A DNA stretch of 64,000 nt from Anaerolineales bacterium (GTDB lineage Bacteria; Chloroflexota; Anaerolineae; Anaerolineales; Villigracilaceae), in the NCBI GenBank assembly GCA_023382595.1, contig JAHDWB010000003.1:186001-250000 (forward strand). The letters run 5' to 3'. The translations under genes were made by a program, and so were the position numbers. The notes below the pieces were generated by a model that was not told the origin of the DNA, did not search any database, and saw only the letters and a program-made list of their open reading frames with translations. Position 1 is the stretch's first letter; every line of letters starts with the position of its first letter. Positions 1 through 9,424 of the stretch are shown here, piece after piece.

Positions 1-3000
1 CCACCAATCAACCCGAAGCACAAAGCAGGACACGCATCCCCATCCGCGCCTTATTCAAAGACTCAAAAGGGCTGCTATGGATCGGAAGCGCCAATGCGGG
101 GCTTAGCGTATATGACAAGACGGATAAAAGTTTCACGGTTCATAAATTCAGCGAAAACAACCTGTTCAGCCTGGGTCATAACCGCGTTCTGAGTATCGCC
201 GAAGGGCGGGAAGGAGAAATGTGGATCGGTACCGGAAATGGGTTAAACCTTTATCACACAGAAGATAGGTATTTCACAAGATTTACGAATTCTGAAAGCA
301 ACCCCGACAGCCTGGCGGGGAACACCGTGTACACCCTCTATAAGGATCGTTCCGGCGGGCTGTGGATCGGCACAAACAACGGACTGGACCGTTACGATCC
401 ACAAAATGCTCGCTTCATTCATCACCAGCATCAACCAACCGTTTCAAACAGCCTGAGTAACAACCAGGTATTTACCATCTATGAAGATGCAAGCGGCGTC
501 TTATGGATCGGGACCTATGGCGGCGGATTGAACAAATATAACCGCCAGCAGGACAGGTTCGCCTATTATCACAAAAATCCAAACAACGCATCCAGCCTGA
601 GCAGCAACTTCATCTTCCCCATCCTTGCAGACAATGAAGGTTATGTATGGATAGGCACGCTTGACGGCGGATTGAATCGTTTCGATCCGCTCACAGAGCA
701 GTTCACATATTTCGAACACAATCCCAATGATCCGACAACGATCAGCAATGACAGCGTCATCTCGCTTTACAGTGACAGGCAGGGAGTCTTGTGGGTTGGC
801 ACAACTCGTGGATTAAACCGCTTCGACCCTGAAACGAACTCCTTTCTCAGTTATCAGCAAGTTGGAACCGGCGATAATATCAACACAAGAGAAACGATCT
901 TTGCGATCCATGAAGATACATCAGGGAATCTTTGGATCGGCACAAACCGCGGACTTTATCTGTTCAACAGAGACGATCAGGGATTTCAACAATATGAACC
1001 GGAAGAGGGCAATCCGGATATCTTTTCCGGGCATCAGGTCAATGCCATCATCGAAGATGGCAGCCAAAACCTTTGGGTTGGCACGTTCGATGACGGGTTA
1101 AGACGCATCAACCTTGAGACAAATGAGGTCACTCGGTATACCCATAATCCGGAGAATCCATCTTCGCTTGGCAGCAACGCCATTATGGTCATCCATGAAG
1201 ATAAGGATGGAATCCTTTGGATCGGCACATATGGCGGCGGACTGGATCGCTTTGAGCCCGGAAACAACACCTTCTCCCACTTTACAGAAAACGAAGGTCT
1301 GCCGAACAATATCATTTATGGAATTCTCGAAGATGAAATGGGATATCTCTGGGTAAGCACGAACTATGGACTTTCCAAATTCGATCCAGCCGACCGAACC
1401 TTCCGCAACTTCACGGTCAGCGACGGATTACAGAGCAACGAATTCAACCAGAATGCCTTTGCCAAAGACCAAAACGGAAAGATGTATTTTGGAGGCATTA
1501 ATGGATTGATCTTATTTTCTCCGGAGGAGATCAAGGATAATCCCTACGCTCCCAAGGTTTCCCTCACATCCCTGACGCGGGATGGCGCCCCCCACGCAGA
1601 TACGCTATCTGTCGAGTATCTGCAAAACATCACACTGAAATGGCCCCAGGACTCTTTTGAGTTCGAATTTACCGCCTTCGCCTATGAACAACCATCGAGG
1701 AATCAATATGCGTACATGCTGGAAGGCTTTGACAACGATTGGATCAATATCGGCACGCAAAGGAACGGTCGTTATACAAATCTGCCCGGCGGAAATTACA
1801 CACTGCGCCTGCGAGGCTCGAACAGTGACGGCACATGGAATGAACAGGGACAAGCCATCAGCATAATTGTTGTGCCGCCATTCTGGGAGACTTGGTGGTT
1901 CCTGGGGTTGGCTGTCGTTGTGCTTGGTGTCAGTTTGATTGGCGGTTTGCGCTGGGGAATAAAAAACATCGAAACGCGCAACCGGGAATTGGAACGACTG
2001 GTAAAGAAACGCACCGCGGATCTGGAAAAACGCACGGGCGAGATCGAGGCGCTGTATCAGGCGGATGAAAAGATCCTGCGAAGCGTCACGCTGAACCATG
2101 TCTTTCAAACCCTGGTGGATGTATCCATCACCATGCTAAAGGCAGACCGCAGCGTTGTCTTCCTTTGGAATGAATCAAAAAACAAGATCCTGCCGCATGT
2201 CAGCCGTGGTTTCCAGCCCGAAACCCTGTCCGTACTTCAATTCGATTATGGTGAAGGGATGGTTGGCAGGGCAATGAAAACCAGCGCAGCGGTGATCGTA
2301 TCCCATTTAAAGCCAAACGAACTGCGCGATGACATACGAGCCGCCATGGATCGGGAAGGCATTCGTTCCTACGCCCATTTCCCAATCATCATAGATGGCA
2401 AAGTGGTCGCGATCTTCAATGTGGCATATACCCGTCCCGACGCGCTCAACAAAGATGCCGTCCGTCTATTTACCGCGCTCGTGAACCGCGCATCATTATC
2501 CATAGCCAACATGCAGTTGTTCGAGCAAACCAAGGACCTGGCTGTCATGGAGGAACGAAACCGCCTCGCGCGCGACCTGCACGACAGCGCAAAACAAAAG
2601 GCGTTTGCAGCGCTCGCCCAGTTGGGAACCGTCAACGGATTGGTCAGATCCAAAAACGGAGAGATCGCTCCAAACCTGAACGAGGCGGAGACGCTGATCT
2701 ATGAGGTCATTCAGGAATTGAACTTCCTAATTCAGGAGATCTATCCCATCGCCTTGCAGGAAAAGGGACTTCAGACCACGCTGCGGGAATATATCTTTGA
2801 ATGGGAAAACCGCAACGACATCACCTCCAACCTGACCATCCTGAACGATCGTCAACTCCCGCTGGAGTTGGAGCAAGCCATCTATCGGCTGGTTCAGGAA
2901 GCGTTGGCGAATGTTGCACGTCACAGTAAAGCCAGCCGGGTGGATATTTCCCTTATCTATCACACAGACTCCCTGCAAGTCACCATTGCTGACAATGGCT

Positions 3001-3164
3001 GCGGTTTCGATATGAATCAAAAGGCCAAGGGGCTTGGCTTCCGCTCCATGCGCGACCGGATCGGCAGCCTGCGTGGGACCGTACAAATACAAAGCACCCC
3101 GGGACAGGGGACCTGCCTGATCGCGCAAGTACCGATAAAAAATAATGGAGGCAGTGAAACATGA
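1..3164 (+). CDS. Two-component sensor histidine kinase with N-terminal beta-propeller repeats (5' end outside window)
   Basis: A hybrid-like membrane sensor that probably binds a ligand outside the cell and phosphorylates the regulator encoded next door. The reading frame is open to the left edge with no stop, so the gene is partial. Up to about position 1500 it encodes repeated propeller blades with the recurring LWIGT/GLNRFDP signature (Reg_prop repeats). A Y_Y_Y domain follows (about 1550-1870), one membrane span (about 1888-1962), a short coiled coil, a GAF domain (about 2080-2520), a HisKA_3 dimerisation box with the phospho-acceptor in RDLHDS (about 2574-2590), and a HATPase_c domain with DNGCGF and GLGFRSMRDR motifs. 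HisKA_3 kinases pair with NarL/LuxR regulators, which fits the next gene, overlapping by 4 bp. The ligand is unknown. Confidence 0.93.
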   Translation, partial: TNQPEAQSRTRIPIRALFKDSKGLLWIGSANAGLSVYDKTDKSFTVHKFSENNLFSLGHNRVLSIAEGREGEMWIGTGNGLNLYHTEDRYFTRFTNSESNPDSLAGNTVYTLYKDRSGGLWIGTNNGLDRYDPQNARFIHHQHQPTVSNSLSNNQVFTIYEDASGVLWIGTYGGGLNKYNRQQDRFAYYHKNPNNASSLSSNFIFPILADNEGYVWIGTLDGGLNRFDPLTEQFTYFEHNPNDPTTISNDSVISLYSDRQGVLWVGTTRGLNRFDPETNSFLSYQQVGTGDNINTRETIFAIHEDTSGNLWIGTNRGLYLFNRDDQGFQQYEPEEGNPDIFSGHQVNAIIEDGSQNLWVGTFDDGLRRINLETNEVTRYTHNPENPSSLGSNAIMVIHEDKDGILWIGTYGGGLDRFEPGNNTFSHFTENEGLPNNIIYGILEDEMGYLWVSTNYGLSKFDPADRTFRNFTVSDGLQSNEFNQNAFAKDQNGKMYFGGINGLILFSPEEIKDNPYAPKVSLTSLTRDGAPHADTLSVEYLQNITLKWPQDSFEFEFTAFAYEQPSRNQYAYMLEGFDNDWINIGTQRNGRYTNLPGGNYTLRLRGSNSDGTWNEQGQAISIIVVPPFWETWWFLGLAVVVLGVSLIGGLRWGIKNIETRNRELERLVKKRTADLEKRTGEIEALYQADEKILRSVTLNHVFQTLVDVSITMLKADRSVVFLWNESKNKILPHVSRGFQPETLSVLQFDYGEGMVGRAMKTSAAVIVSHLKPNELRDDIRAAMDREGIRSYAHFPIIIDGKVVAIFNVAYTRPDALNKDAVRLFTALVNRASLSIANMQLFEQTKDLAVMEERNRLARDLHDSAKQKAFAALAQLGTVNGLVRSKNGEIAPNLNEAETLIYEVIQELNFLIQEIYPIALQEKGLQTTLREYIFEWENRNDITSNLTILNDRQLPLELEQAIYRLVQEALANVARHSKASRVDISLIYHTDSLQVTIADNGCGFDMNQKAKGLGFRSMRDRIGSLRGTVQIQSTPGQGTCLIAQVPIKNNGGSET

Positions 3165-3829
3165 AGCAACACCGCACCAGCATCTTAATCGTGGATGACC
3201 ATGAGGTAGTCCGCAATGGGATTCGCTCCTATCTTGAAAATTTGTCCGATTTTCACGTCATCGGCGAAGCAGCCTCCGGCGAAGAAGCATTGGAGATGGT
3301 ATCCGAATTGATCCCCGAAATCGTGTTATTGGATTTGATCTTGCCCGGCATGGACGGGATCGAGACAACACGGCGGATAAAGCAAATCAGTCCGCGCTCA
3401 CAAGTGGTGGTACTTACCTCCTACCATGAAGATATCCATATCTTCCCAGCTTTGAAGGCGGGGGCAATTTCCTATATTCTGAAAGATATGAAAATGGATA
3501 AACTTGTGGAGGTTCTGCACCGCGCAGTCCACGGCGAGGTGACATTACATCCACGTGTAGCCGCACGGGTCTTGCAAAATATCCGCAGTGAAAACAGCGA
3601 GGAACAGCCCCTGTTCACGGAATTGACCGATCGTGAAACGGATGTGTTGAAACTCATCGCAAACGGACTCTCCAACAGTCAGATCGCAGAAAAACTGGTG
3701 ATCAGCGAGAACACAGTAAAAGGACATGTCAGTAATATTCTCAGCAAATTACATCTGGCAGACCGCACCCAAGTTGCAGTATATGCCTGGCAGCAAGGCA
3801 TCGTAAACCGCCAAAGTTCGATAAAGTAA
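3161..3829 (+). CDS. NarL/FixJ-family response regulator
   Basis: DNA-binding response regulator of 222 aa. The receiver domain occupies residues 7-122, with the acidic pair D12/D13 and phospho-acceptor D58 in VLLDL. A LuxR-type helix-turn-helix fills residues 155-215 (LTDRETDVLKLIANG and ENTVKGHVSNIL). Its ATG overlaps the stop of the upstream sensor kinase in an ATGA arrangement, so the pair is translationally coupled and almost certainly forms one signalling system. The gene is followed by a strong hairpin terminator, so the operon ends here. Target genes cannot be read from the sequence. Confidence 0.95.
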   Translation: MKQHRTSILIVDDHEVVRNGIRSYLENLSDFHVIGEAASGEEALEMVSELIPEIVLLDLILPGMDGIETTRRIKQISPRSQVVVLTSYHEDIHIFPALKAGAISYILKDMKMDKLVEVLHRAVHGEVTLHPRVAARVLQNIRSENSEEQPLFTELTDRETDVLKLIANGLSNSQIAEKLVISENTVKGHVSNILSKLHLADRTQVAVYAWQQGIVNRQSSIK

Positions 3830-3852
3830 TAATCCCTGCCAATATCAGAATC

Positions 3853-3884
3853 AAAAAAGACGCTGCTCAAGCAGCGTCTTTTTT
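3853..3884. terminator. Bidirectional intrinsic terminator
   Basis: A 14-bp inverted repeat AAAAAAGACGCTGC / GCAGCGTCTTTTTT with a 4-base loop TCAA. It has A/T tracts on both sides and lies between the convergent response-regulator and DsbA-like genes, so it can serve both strands. Confidence 0.9.
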
Positions 3885-3904
3885 ATCATTGAAATATTCG
3901 CAGA

Positions 3905-4651
3905 TTATTGACCAATCTCCGCCAGGGCAGCTTCGATCTCCTGCTGGAAGACATCGAAAGGCTGGGCACCTTCGATCACTCTTGTCTTCGTCTCGCCATT
4001 GACGGTATAGGTCATAACGAAGGAAGGCGTAGCGCGGATACCAGCTTCAACCCCATCCTTGAAATCTTCTTCTACACGGTCTGCGTATTTTCCACCATTG
4101 AAACAGGAGCCGAACTCATCCATATCGAGACCGATCTCCTCGGCAAATGCAGTCAGGCGGCGATCCGTGTAGGATCCAGCATTTTCGCCGGTCTGGTTGG
4201 CAAAAATTATATCGTGCATATCCCAGAATTTATCCTGATCGCCCGCACAGTAGGAGGCTTCCGCCGCCCTGCCTGATTCTGCGCCAATGAACGAGCCAAA
4301 TGAACGATAAACGAAATGAACTGTCCCGTTGGCAATATAACTCTGGGTCAAGGCATCTTCAGTATTCTCAAAGAAAATGCGGCAGTAAGGACATTGGTAA
4401 TCCGAATATTCCTCGATCTTGATCGGAGCGTTCGGATCGCCCGCCGTATTGAAATCAACGATCCCGCGCTCAACCTCAGGCGCAGACACGATCTCACCGA
4501 TTGGTCGCACATTCGGATAAATGAATAAAAAGGCAATGAAAAGTGCCCCTGCCGTTACCAATCCAATACCCAATAGACGCGAACGCTGCTCTTTGCGGCG
4601 TACCTGCTGCTTGCGCGCCTGTCTTTTGCTTATTTCTTTATTATTGCTCAT
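3905..4651 (-). CDS. Membrane-anchored DsbA-family thioredoxin-fold protein
   Basis: Probable extracytoplasmic thiol-disulfide oxidoreductase of 248 aa. I chose the ATG at 4651 because AGGAG lies 5 bases upstream; an ATG 15 codons further up has no such site. A strongly basic N-terminus (residues 1-25) precedes one signal-anchor helix (about 26-45). The catalytic motif is CPYC (residues 87-90) in EYSDYQCPYC, and a cis-proline site is seen in ATPSF near the C-terminus. The layout matches the single-anchor DsbA/BdbD-like proteins of Gram-positive and Chloroflexota bacteria. No DsbB or VKOR partner gene is adjacent. Whether it acts as oxidase or isomerase cannot be told. Confidence 0.92.
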   Translation of the reverse strand: MSNNKEISKRQARKQQVRRKEQRSRLLGIGLVTAGALFIAFLFIYPNVRPIGEIVSAPEVERGIVDFNTAGDPNAPIKIEEYSDYQCPYCRIFFENTEDALTQSYIANGTVHFVYRSFGSFIGAESGRAAEASYCAGDQDKFWDMHDIIFANQTGENAGSYTDRRLTAFAEEIGLDMDEFGSCFNGGKYADRVEEDFKDGVEAGIRATPSFVMTYTVNGETKTRVIEGAQPFDVFQQEIEAALAEIGQ

Positions 4652-4741
4652 ACCGGCTCCTATGCTTAAAGTTTTAATTGACGGGAATTTTCCCATGCTG
4701 AAATGGATTTGTCCAGCATATCTTAGAATGCTCTTATTTTC

Positions 4742-5581
4742 CTATTCCCGCAGACGGGCATCCATCCAGATGGTCATGGTTCGGAATACCTCTTCCTTTT
4801 CCGGCTCATTGTGGAGTTCGTGATATGCTCCATCCCAAAGGACAAGTGTGCATTTATCCTTCAACGGCGCTGCAAATTCCACGCTGCTCGAAGGAAATGC
4901 AATCACATCTTCCTTGCCATGCAGCAGAAGCAGCGGCAGGGGGAAATCTCCCGCGTGTTCCAAGGTCCAGCGCACAACACCCAACATGGTCTTCCCCAAT
5001 CCAAAGGATACCAGATCATGCACCAATGGGTCATTAATATAAGCCTGCACCACCTTTTCATCCCGCGACACCCCCTTCGGATCCAAGCCACTAATAAGGG
5101 ATGTCTTCGGCATCAACGAACCAAGCATCCTCACGGCAAAAACCTTCATGGTCTGTTTCTCGAGAGCGGTGTGCAAGCCTGAACTTGTAGCAATTACACC
5201 CTTAACATCCGGCTTGCGAGACAAACCATAGTACAAAACTTGAATGCCGCCCATACTATGCCCATACAAGAAAAGCGGCAGATCGGGATAGCGCAAACGC
5301 GCCCGCTCAAATAGCAGGTCAATATCCTGCATAAAATCCTCGATGGAGGATATATGCCCACGGATGCCGCCTGAACGCCCATGTCCGCGCAGATCATAGG
5401 TAAACAAAATAAATCCTTGTTTTGTGAGCGCCCTGGCAACATGCTCATAACGCGAACTGTGTTCCCCAAGTCCATGCACGTGACAGACAACCGCTTTGGG
5501 AAGGATCGCCGCCGGTTCCCATGATTGCGCAAAGAGTTCCACTCCATCGCGCGCCTTCCAAGTCGTTTCATAATGTTTCAT
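4742..5581 (-). CDS. Alpha/beta hydrolase, monoacylglycerol-lipase-like
   Basis: Serine hydrolase of 279 aa of the lysophospholipase/monoacylglycerol lipase type (Hydrolase_4). The start at 5581 has GGAGGG just upstream; a longer frame reaches 5641 but lacks a ribosome site. Visible motifs are the oxyanion region HVHGLGEHS (residues 34-42), TYDLRGHGRS (61-70), nucleophile Ser109 in GHSMGG, acid Asp225 in HGKEDVI and His254 in GAYHELHNE. No signal peptide is seen, so it should be cytoplasmic. It stands between two unrelated genes in the same direction. Substrate specificity is inferred from motifs only. Confidence 0.9.
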   Translation of the reverse strand: MKHYETTWKARDGVELFAQSWEPAAILPKAVVCHVHGLGEHSSRYEHVARALTKQGFILFTYDLRGHGRSGGIRGHISSIEDFMQDIDLLFERARLRYPDLPLFLYGHSMGGIQVLYYGLSRKPDVKGVIATSSGLHTALEKQTMKVFAVRMLGSLMPKTSLISGLDPKGVSRDEKVVQAYINDPLVHDLVSFGLGKTMLGVVRWTLEHAGDFPLPLLLLHGKEDVIAFPSSSVEFAAPLKDKCTLVLWDGAYHELHNEPEKEEVFRTMTIWMDARLRE

Positions 5582-5652
5582 TTCACCCTCCGCCGGTGAT
5601 TTTAAATTCATATTACCGCGCGCTCCTGGCACGCCCAACATTATTTCTTTTT

Positions 5653-6528
5653 TCAGCGCTTTTCGATTTTTGATTCCAATGGGTACACAAAGACCGGAAA
5701 ATATTCACCTGTGCGAACGAAACCGAGTTTTTGATAAAGCGTCAGGGAGGCTGTATTATCCGCCTGCGTATTGACAGAAATGTTAACAGCCTGACGTTTT
5801 TCGAGCCATTGAACAAGATCCCTGACCAATGCCGTCCCCACCCCCCTGCCTTGCGCCTCGGGACGAACCCCAAGCCTGGCGAGGTGCGCCCCAACCGGAT
5901 TCCCCGTACTGATCTGATACCCGATCACGCCCGTTTCCGTTTCCGCAACCGTAGCATGGATTGCCTGTGAACGCGCGCGCTGTAATGCATCGAGTGTGTT
6001 ATGCCAGAACGGACCGAACGCTTCAAGGTCCACCTGCGCTATAACGAGGAGATCGCTCATTTCCATGCGGCGTATACGGAATCCGCTTGGCGCTGCGGGC
6101 GGTCGATATTGTTCGCCGCGCAATTGCAGGAGAATGATATCCTGTTTCATTTCAAATCCGCTGGAAAGCAGCATGGTTTGAAACCACTGCTTTAGGATAA
6201 TGGCGGCGATTTGAGTACGCGGGTTGGAAGATTCGATCTCAGTGTGTGCCCGTTCCCAGAGCGCAGACCAGGCTTCAAGTCCGGAAAGATGCGGTTGATG
6301 GGCAAACAGGCGGATCCACGCCACATTTGGCGGGTCCTCCGGGCAGGCAAGCGCGGCAGCAACCATTCCGTTCTCTTCGAGCACCCAATAATTTTGGGAA
6401 CCGATCCATTCAAGGGCGGAACGCCAATCGAGATGACGATGCGTATTTGCCTCATGGAAAACGAGGCTGGCAATCTGAAGATGATCCTGCGCAACCGCGC
6501 GGCGCACGTGGAGGCTGGTAGTGATCAT
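5653..6528 (-). CDS. GNAT-family N-acetyltransferase, two-domain
   Basis: Acetyl-CoA-dependent acetyltransferase of 291 aa. The C-terminal half (about 145-285) is a RimI-like GNAT domain with the acetyl-CoA loop QGRGVGTAL and the LYQKLGF motif. The N-terminal part (about 9-130) resembles a degenerate GNAT repeat without a clear acetyl-CoA loop. Its ATG overlaps the stop of the TPR gene by 4 bp (ATGA), so the two are co-translated. The acceptor (protein N-terminus, amine or small molecule) cannot be predicted. Confidence 0.88.
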   Translation of the reverse strand: MITTSLHVRRAVAQDHLQIASLVFHEANTHRHLDWRSALEWIGSQNYWVLEENGMVAAALACPEDPPNVAWIRLFAHQPHLSGLEAWSALWERAHTEIESSNPRTQIAAIILKQWFQTMLLSSGFEMKQDIILLQLRGEQYRPPAAPSGFRIRRMEMSDLLVIAQVDLEAFGPFWHNTLDALQRARSQAIHATVAETETGVIGYQISTGNPVGAHLARLGVRPEAQGRGVGTALVRDLVQWLEKRQAVNISVNTQADNTASLTLYQKLGFVRTGEYFPVFVYPLESKIEKR

Positions 6529-7046
6529 TTGATGAAGCGCATGAAAAATTTCAAAATCCGTTCGAAAAAGCCGGGCGTCCTTTTGGCGTCGAGCGACCCC
6601 ATCATCTTGAATGCCGATTCGGTGATATTGCCCGTTTTCAACTTGATGGCGGCTGCAGATTTCATAACCATGGAACGCAGGTCATCTTCCCCCGCCTGCC
6701 TGAAAAGTTCAGCGGAACGTTCGTATCGTTCGAGGGCTTCTTCGTAGCGTTTGAGTTCTTCGAGCGCGGCGGCTTGATTCCCCACTGCCATAGCTTGTCG
6801 TTTGATGTCGTTCGCGCTGGCAAACGCCTCATCCGTGCCAAGGGCGGCATCGAGTGATGCCTGCGGTTTGCCCGCCTGCAATAGAGCGACACTCATATTA
6901 TTCTTCATCTCGGCGGCGAGCAAAATGGCACGCTCCAGAGTGTAGCCTTCCGCCGCCTGGCGAAAATACTCGGCGGCTTCGTCGAAGCGTTTCTCCTGAA
7001 AGGCTTGTTTGCCTTGGGCGTCGAGTTGAGCGGGTTCGAGTGTCAT
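6525..7046 (-). CDS. TPR-repeat protein
   Basis: Small protein of 173 aa built from tetratricopeptide helices, e.g. GKQAFQEKRFDEAAEYFRQA near residues 12-31 and LKRYEEALERYERSAELF near residues 97-114. No signal peptide or membrane span is visible. The C-terminus is basic (FFERILKFFMRFIK). TPRs normally mediate protein-protein contacts. It lies 23 bp downstream of an XRE regulator and overlaps the acetyltransferase by 4 bp, so the three genes probably form one operon. Its partner is unknown. Confidence 0.85.
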   Translation of the reverse strand: MTLEPAQLDAQGKQAFQEKRFDEAAEYFRQAAEGYTLERAILLAAEMKNNMSVALLQAGKPQASLDAALGTDEAFASANDIKRQAMAVGNQAAALEELKRYEEALERYERSAELFRQAGEDDLRSMVMKSAAAIKLKTGNITESAFKMMGSLDAKRTPGFFERILKFFMRFIK

Positions 7047-7069
7047 AGGTTTTAAAGAATACCGGGATC

Positions 7070-7744
7070 TTAAAGCGTTATATCCAAGAGACCTTCCGCA
7101 ACCGAGCGAAGTTTATCCTTCGACATTTCGCTGAGCTTCATGGCGAGTTCAATATAGGGGCGGTTAACCGGCTGACATACAAAATTTTGCATCTCTTCGG
7201 AAAGTTCCTGAAATTTTTGCATGGCACGCTGATTATTCATCCACTGACCAACGGGACCGCTTTGATCGAAGAATACGTCGATGCGTGTCCCAATGACAGC
7301 AAGAATGCCCTCCAGCTCCGGCACAGAAATGGGGCGTTCGCCCAGTTCATAGGATTTCAATTTCGACTGGGAGATACCCGTTTCTGCGGCAAGGTGGCGA
7401 ACGGACATATTCGCGTTGGTGCGTTCCTGTCGCAAAAGCGCGCCGATCATACGCTGACGCAGAGCGATCAGACGGGCGATGTCATTCGCTTCCATCGGTG
7501 ACGGCGCATCAGACATGGTCTCATTTCCCCAGAATTGGGCAATGGGCAGTTTCAGGAAATAAACAAGCGCTTCCAGTTCCGGCAAGGACGGCGAACGACG
7601 CCCTTCTTCATAAGCGCGGAATATGCCCGGCTTGACTCCGATCGCATCGGCACATTCCTTGATGCTGCGGCGTTCCGCCATGCGGGCATCCCGAATCAAC
7701 AAGCCGAGTTTCTTTTCGCGTATGGTGATTTGAGCGTTGGTCAT
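7070..7744 (-). CDS. XRE-family regulator with two helix-turn-helix domains
   Basis: Putative DNA-binding protein of 224 aa with two Cro/CI-type helix-turn-helix units. One is at about residues 12-66 (IKECADAIGVKPGIFRAYEEG), the other at about 95-150 (VRHLAAETGISQSKLKSYELG). The C-terminal 60 residues are helical without a recognisable ligand domain. Duplicated HTH units allow binding to two half-sites by one chain. It is the first gene of the XRE-TPR-GNAT group and follows cpaF by 44 bp. Targets are not visible. Confidence 0.88.
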   Translation of the reverse strand: MTNAQITIREKKLGLLIRDARMAERRSIKECADAIGVKPGIFRAYEEGRRSPSLPELEALVYFLKLPIAQFWGNETMSDAPSPMEANDIARLIALRQRMIGALLRQERTNANMSVRHLAAETGISQSKLKSYELGERPISVPELEGILAVIGTRIDVFFDQSGPVGQWMNNQRAMQKFQELSEEMQNFVCQPVNRPYIELAMKLSEMSKDKLRSVAEGLLDITL

Positions 7745-7788
7745 GGTTCCTCGTCAATGGTTGGATGCCTAGATTATAGCAGAGTGTA

Positions 7789-9102
7789 TCAGCGACGCGC
7801 GGCTGTTTTAGGTGACAATTTCGGCGCGAACACTTCCGCACTAAGTTTATAGCCAGCCGCTTCCAAACGCGGCGTGAATATCGGGCGGATGCCGGTGGCA
7901 TTCAGTTCGCCGATCACCTTTCCATCCGCAGACACGCCTGTCTGGATGAACTTAAAGATATCGGTCAGCACAACAACATCACCTTCCATGCCGGCAACTT
8001 CGGTAATGGAGGTCACTTTACGTTGACCATCTTTCAGGCGGGTTTGCTGTACGATCAGATCCACCGCAGAGGAAATCTGCTGACGCACCACCTTAAGTGG
8101 AAGGTCCATGCCCGACATCAAAACAAGCGTCTCAAGACGTGAGAGCGCATCACGCGGACTGTTGGAATGGACGGTGGTCAACGATCCGTCATGCCCCGTA
8201 TTCATGGCTTGAAGCATATCCAACGCTTCACCGCCGCGCACCTCCCCTACCACAATCCGATCGGGGCGCATACGCAGGGAGTTCCGCACCAAGTCACGGA
8301 TCGTTACCGAGTGAAGTCCGTCCGAATTGGGCGCTTTCGTTTCCATACGCATGACGTGATCCTGCTGGAGTTGCAATTCAGCGGCATCTTCGATGGTGAC
8401 AATGCGTTCATTCTCGGGAATAAAACCGGAAAGGACATTGAGCAAAGTGGTCTTCCCCGATCCGGTACCGCCTGAAACCACAATATTAAAACGCGCCTTG
8501 ACACATGCTTCGAGAAATTCCGCCATTTGCCGGGTGATCGAACCGAAATCAATGAGATCACTTACCTGCAACTTGTCCTTGCGGAATTTTCTGATGGTAA
8601 TCGATGGTCCGTCAATGGCGACAGGACGCACGACCGCGTTAACCCGCGAACCATCGGGCAAGCGGGCATCCACGGTGGGAGAGTCCCAGTCCACATGGCG
8701 GCCCAAAGGAAGAATGATGCGGTCTATGATCCGAACGACGTGTTCATCATCGTCGAAGACAACATTGGACTTGGCGAGTTTTCCATTCTTCTCAATAAAG
8801 ATTTTTTGCGGACCGTTCACCATGATCTCGGATACTTCTGGGTCGTCAAGCAGGGATTGTATGGGTCCATATCCCAGCAAGTCATCGAACACCTGTTTGA
8901 ATATCTCATTACGGACGTCATCCGGAAGTTTCAACTGCGTCTGGTCATAGACGCGCATGATATTTTGTTTTAAGAATGTACCGCGTTGAGCGGCTGGAAC
9001 CCCCTCCATCTCAAGCGCGCGAGACAGATGGTCAGCGAGATATTTCTTCAGACGAACCAAATCTTGACCGGTAAGCCGTTGAGAACTTACAGGGACATTC
9101 AT
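7789..9102 (-). CDS. CpaF/TadA-family secretion ATPase
   Basis: P-loop ATPase of 437 aa of the type II/IV secretion family that normally powers Tad/Flp pilus assembly. Walker A is GGTGSGKTT (residues 211-219), the Asp box IEDAAELQL follows at about 238, and Walker B sits in RIVVGEVRGGEAL. The N-terminal domain contains the family signature YGPIQSLLDDPEVSEIMVNG. It overlaps the upstream 100-aa gene by 4 bp. No pilin, TadB/TadC, secretin or prepilin peptidase is present here, so its machinery must be elsewhere, or the protein serves another role with the CpaE-like protein. Confidence 0.93.
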   Translation of the reverse strand: MNVPVSSQRLTGQDLVRLKKYLADHLSRALEMEGVPAAQRGTFLKQNIMRVYDQTQLKLPDDVRNEIFKQVFDDLLGYGPIQSLLDDPEVSEIMVNGPQKIFIEKNGKLAKSNVVFDDDEHVVRIIDRIILPLGRHVDWDSPTVDARLPDGSRVNAVVRPVAIDGPSITIRKFRKDKLQVSDLIDFGSITRQMAEFLEACVKARFNIVVSGGTGSGKTTLLNVLSGFIPENERIVTIEDAAELQLQQDHVMRMETKAPNSDGLHSVTIRDLVRNSLRMRPDRIVVGEVRGGEALDMLQAMNTGHDGSLTTVHSNSPRDALSRLETLVLMSGMDLPLKVVRQQISSAVDLIVQQTRLKDGQRKVTSITEVAGMEGDVVVLTDIFKFIQTGVSADGKVIGELNATGIRPIFTPRLEAAGYKLSAEVFAPKLSPKTAARR

Positions 9103-9401
9103 CCTGCCGCTTCCTTGTTTTCATCATCGTCTTCCACCGGCATGACCCAGACGATCTGTTCACGCTGAACAGCCAGAAATGGGACGCTATAGATCATCTT
9201 TCCATCCGCGTCATAGATGCTGGCGTCGGTCACAGCCACATAGCGCTCATTGTTCTCAAGTTCATCCTTAAAGCGATCACCCTGCCGGATATGGACAGAA
9301 CCCCGCACAAGATGAGTTGTGGTTTGAATAATTGCGGGAACAGCCACCTTCGATATCACGTTGGTGTAGTATTTGCCTTTTTCATCATATTCAATGGTCA
9401 T
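9099..9401 (-). CDS. Uncharacterised 100-aa protein between cpaE-like and cpaF genes
   Basis: I do not recognise a named function. The 100-aa protein has no signal peptide or membrane span. Its core is beta-rich with a hydrophobic patch (LVRGSVHIRQGDRFKDEL, then YVAVTDASIYD and IVWVMP) and an acidic tail (PVEDDDENKEA). AGGAG stands 6 bases before the ATG. It overlaps cpaF by 4 bp and sits 23 bp after the CpaE-like gene, so it is co-expressed with both. The size and fold feel resemble the 80-aa protein at 25282-25524 in the other signalling cluster, which hints at a small adaptor domain. That is inference. Confidence 0.8.
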   Translation of the reverse strand: MTIEYDEKGKYYTNVISKVAVPAIIQTTTHLVRGSVHIRQGDRFKDELENNERYVAVTDASIYDADGKMIYSVPFLAVQREQIVWVMPVEDDDENKEAAG

Positions 9402-9424
9402 CTTTAACTCCTATAAAAACAGCG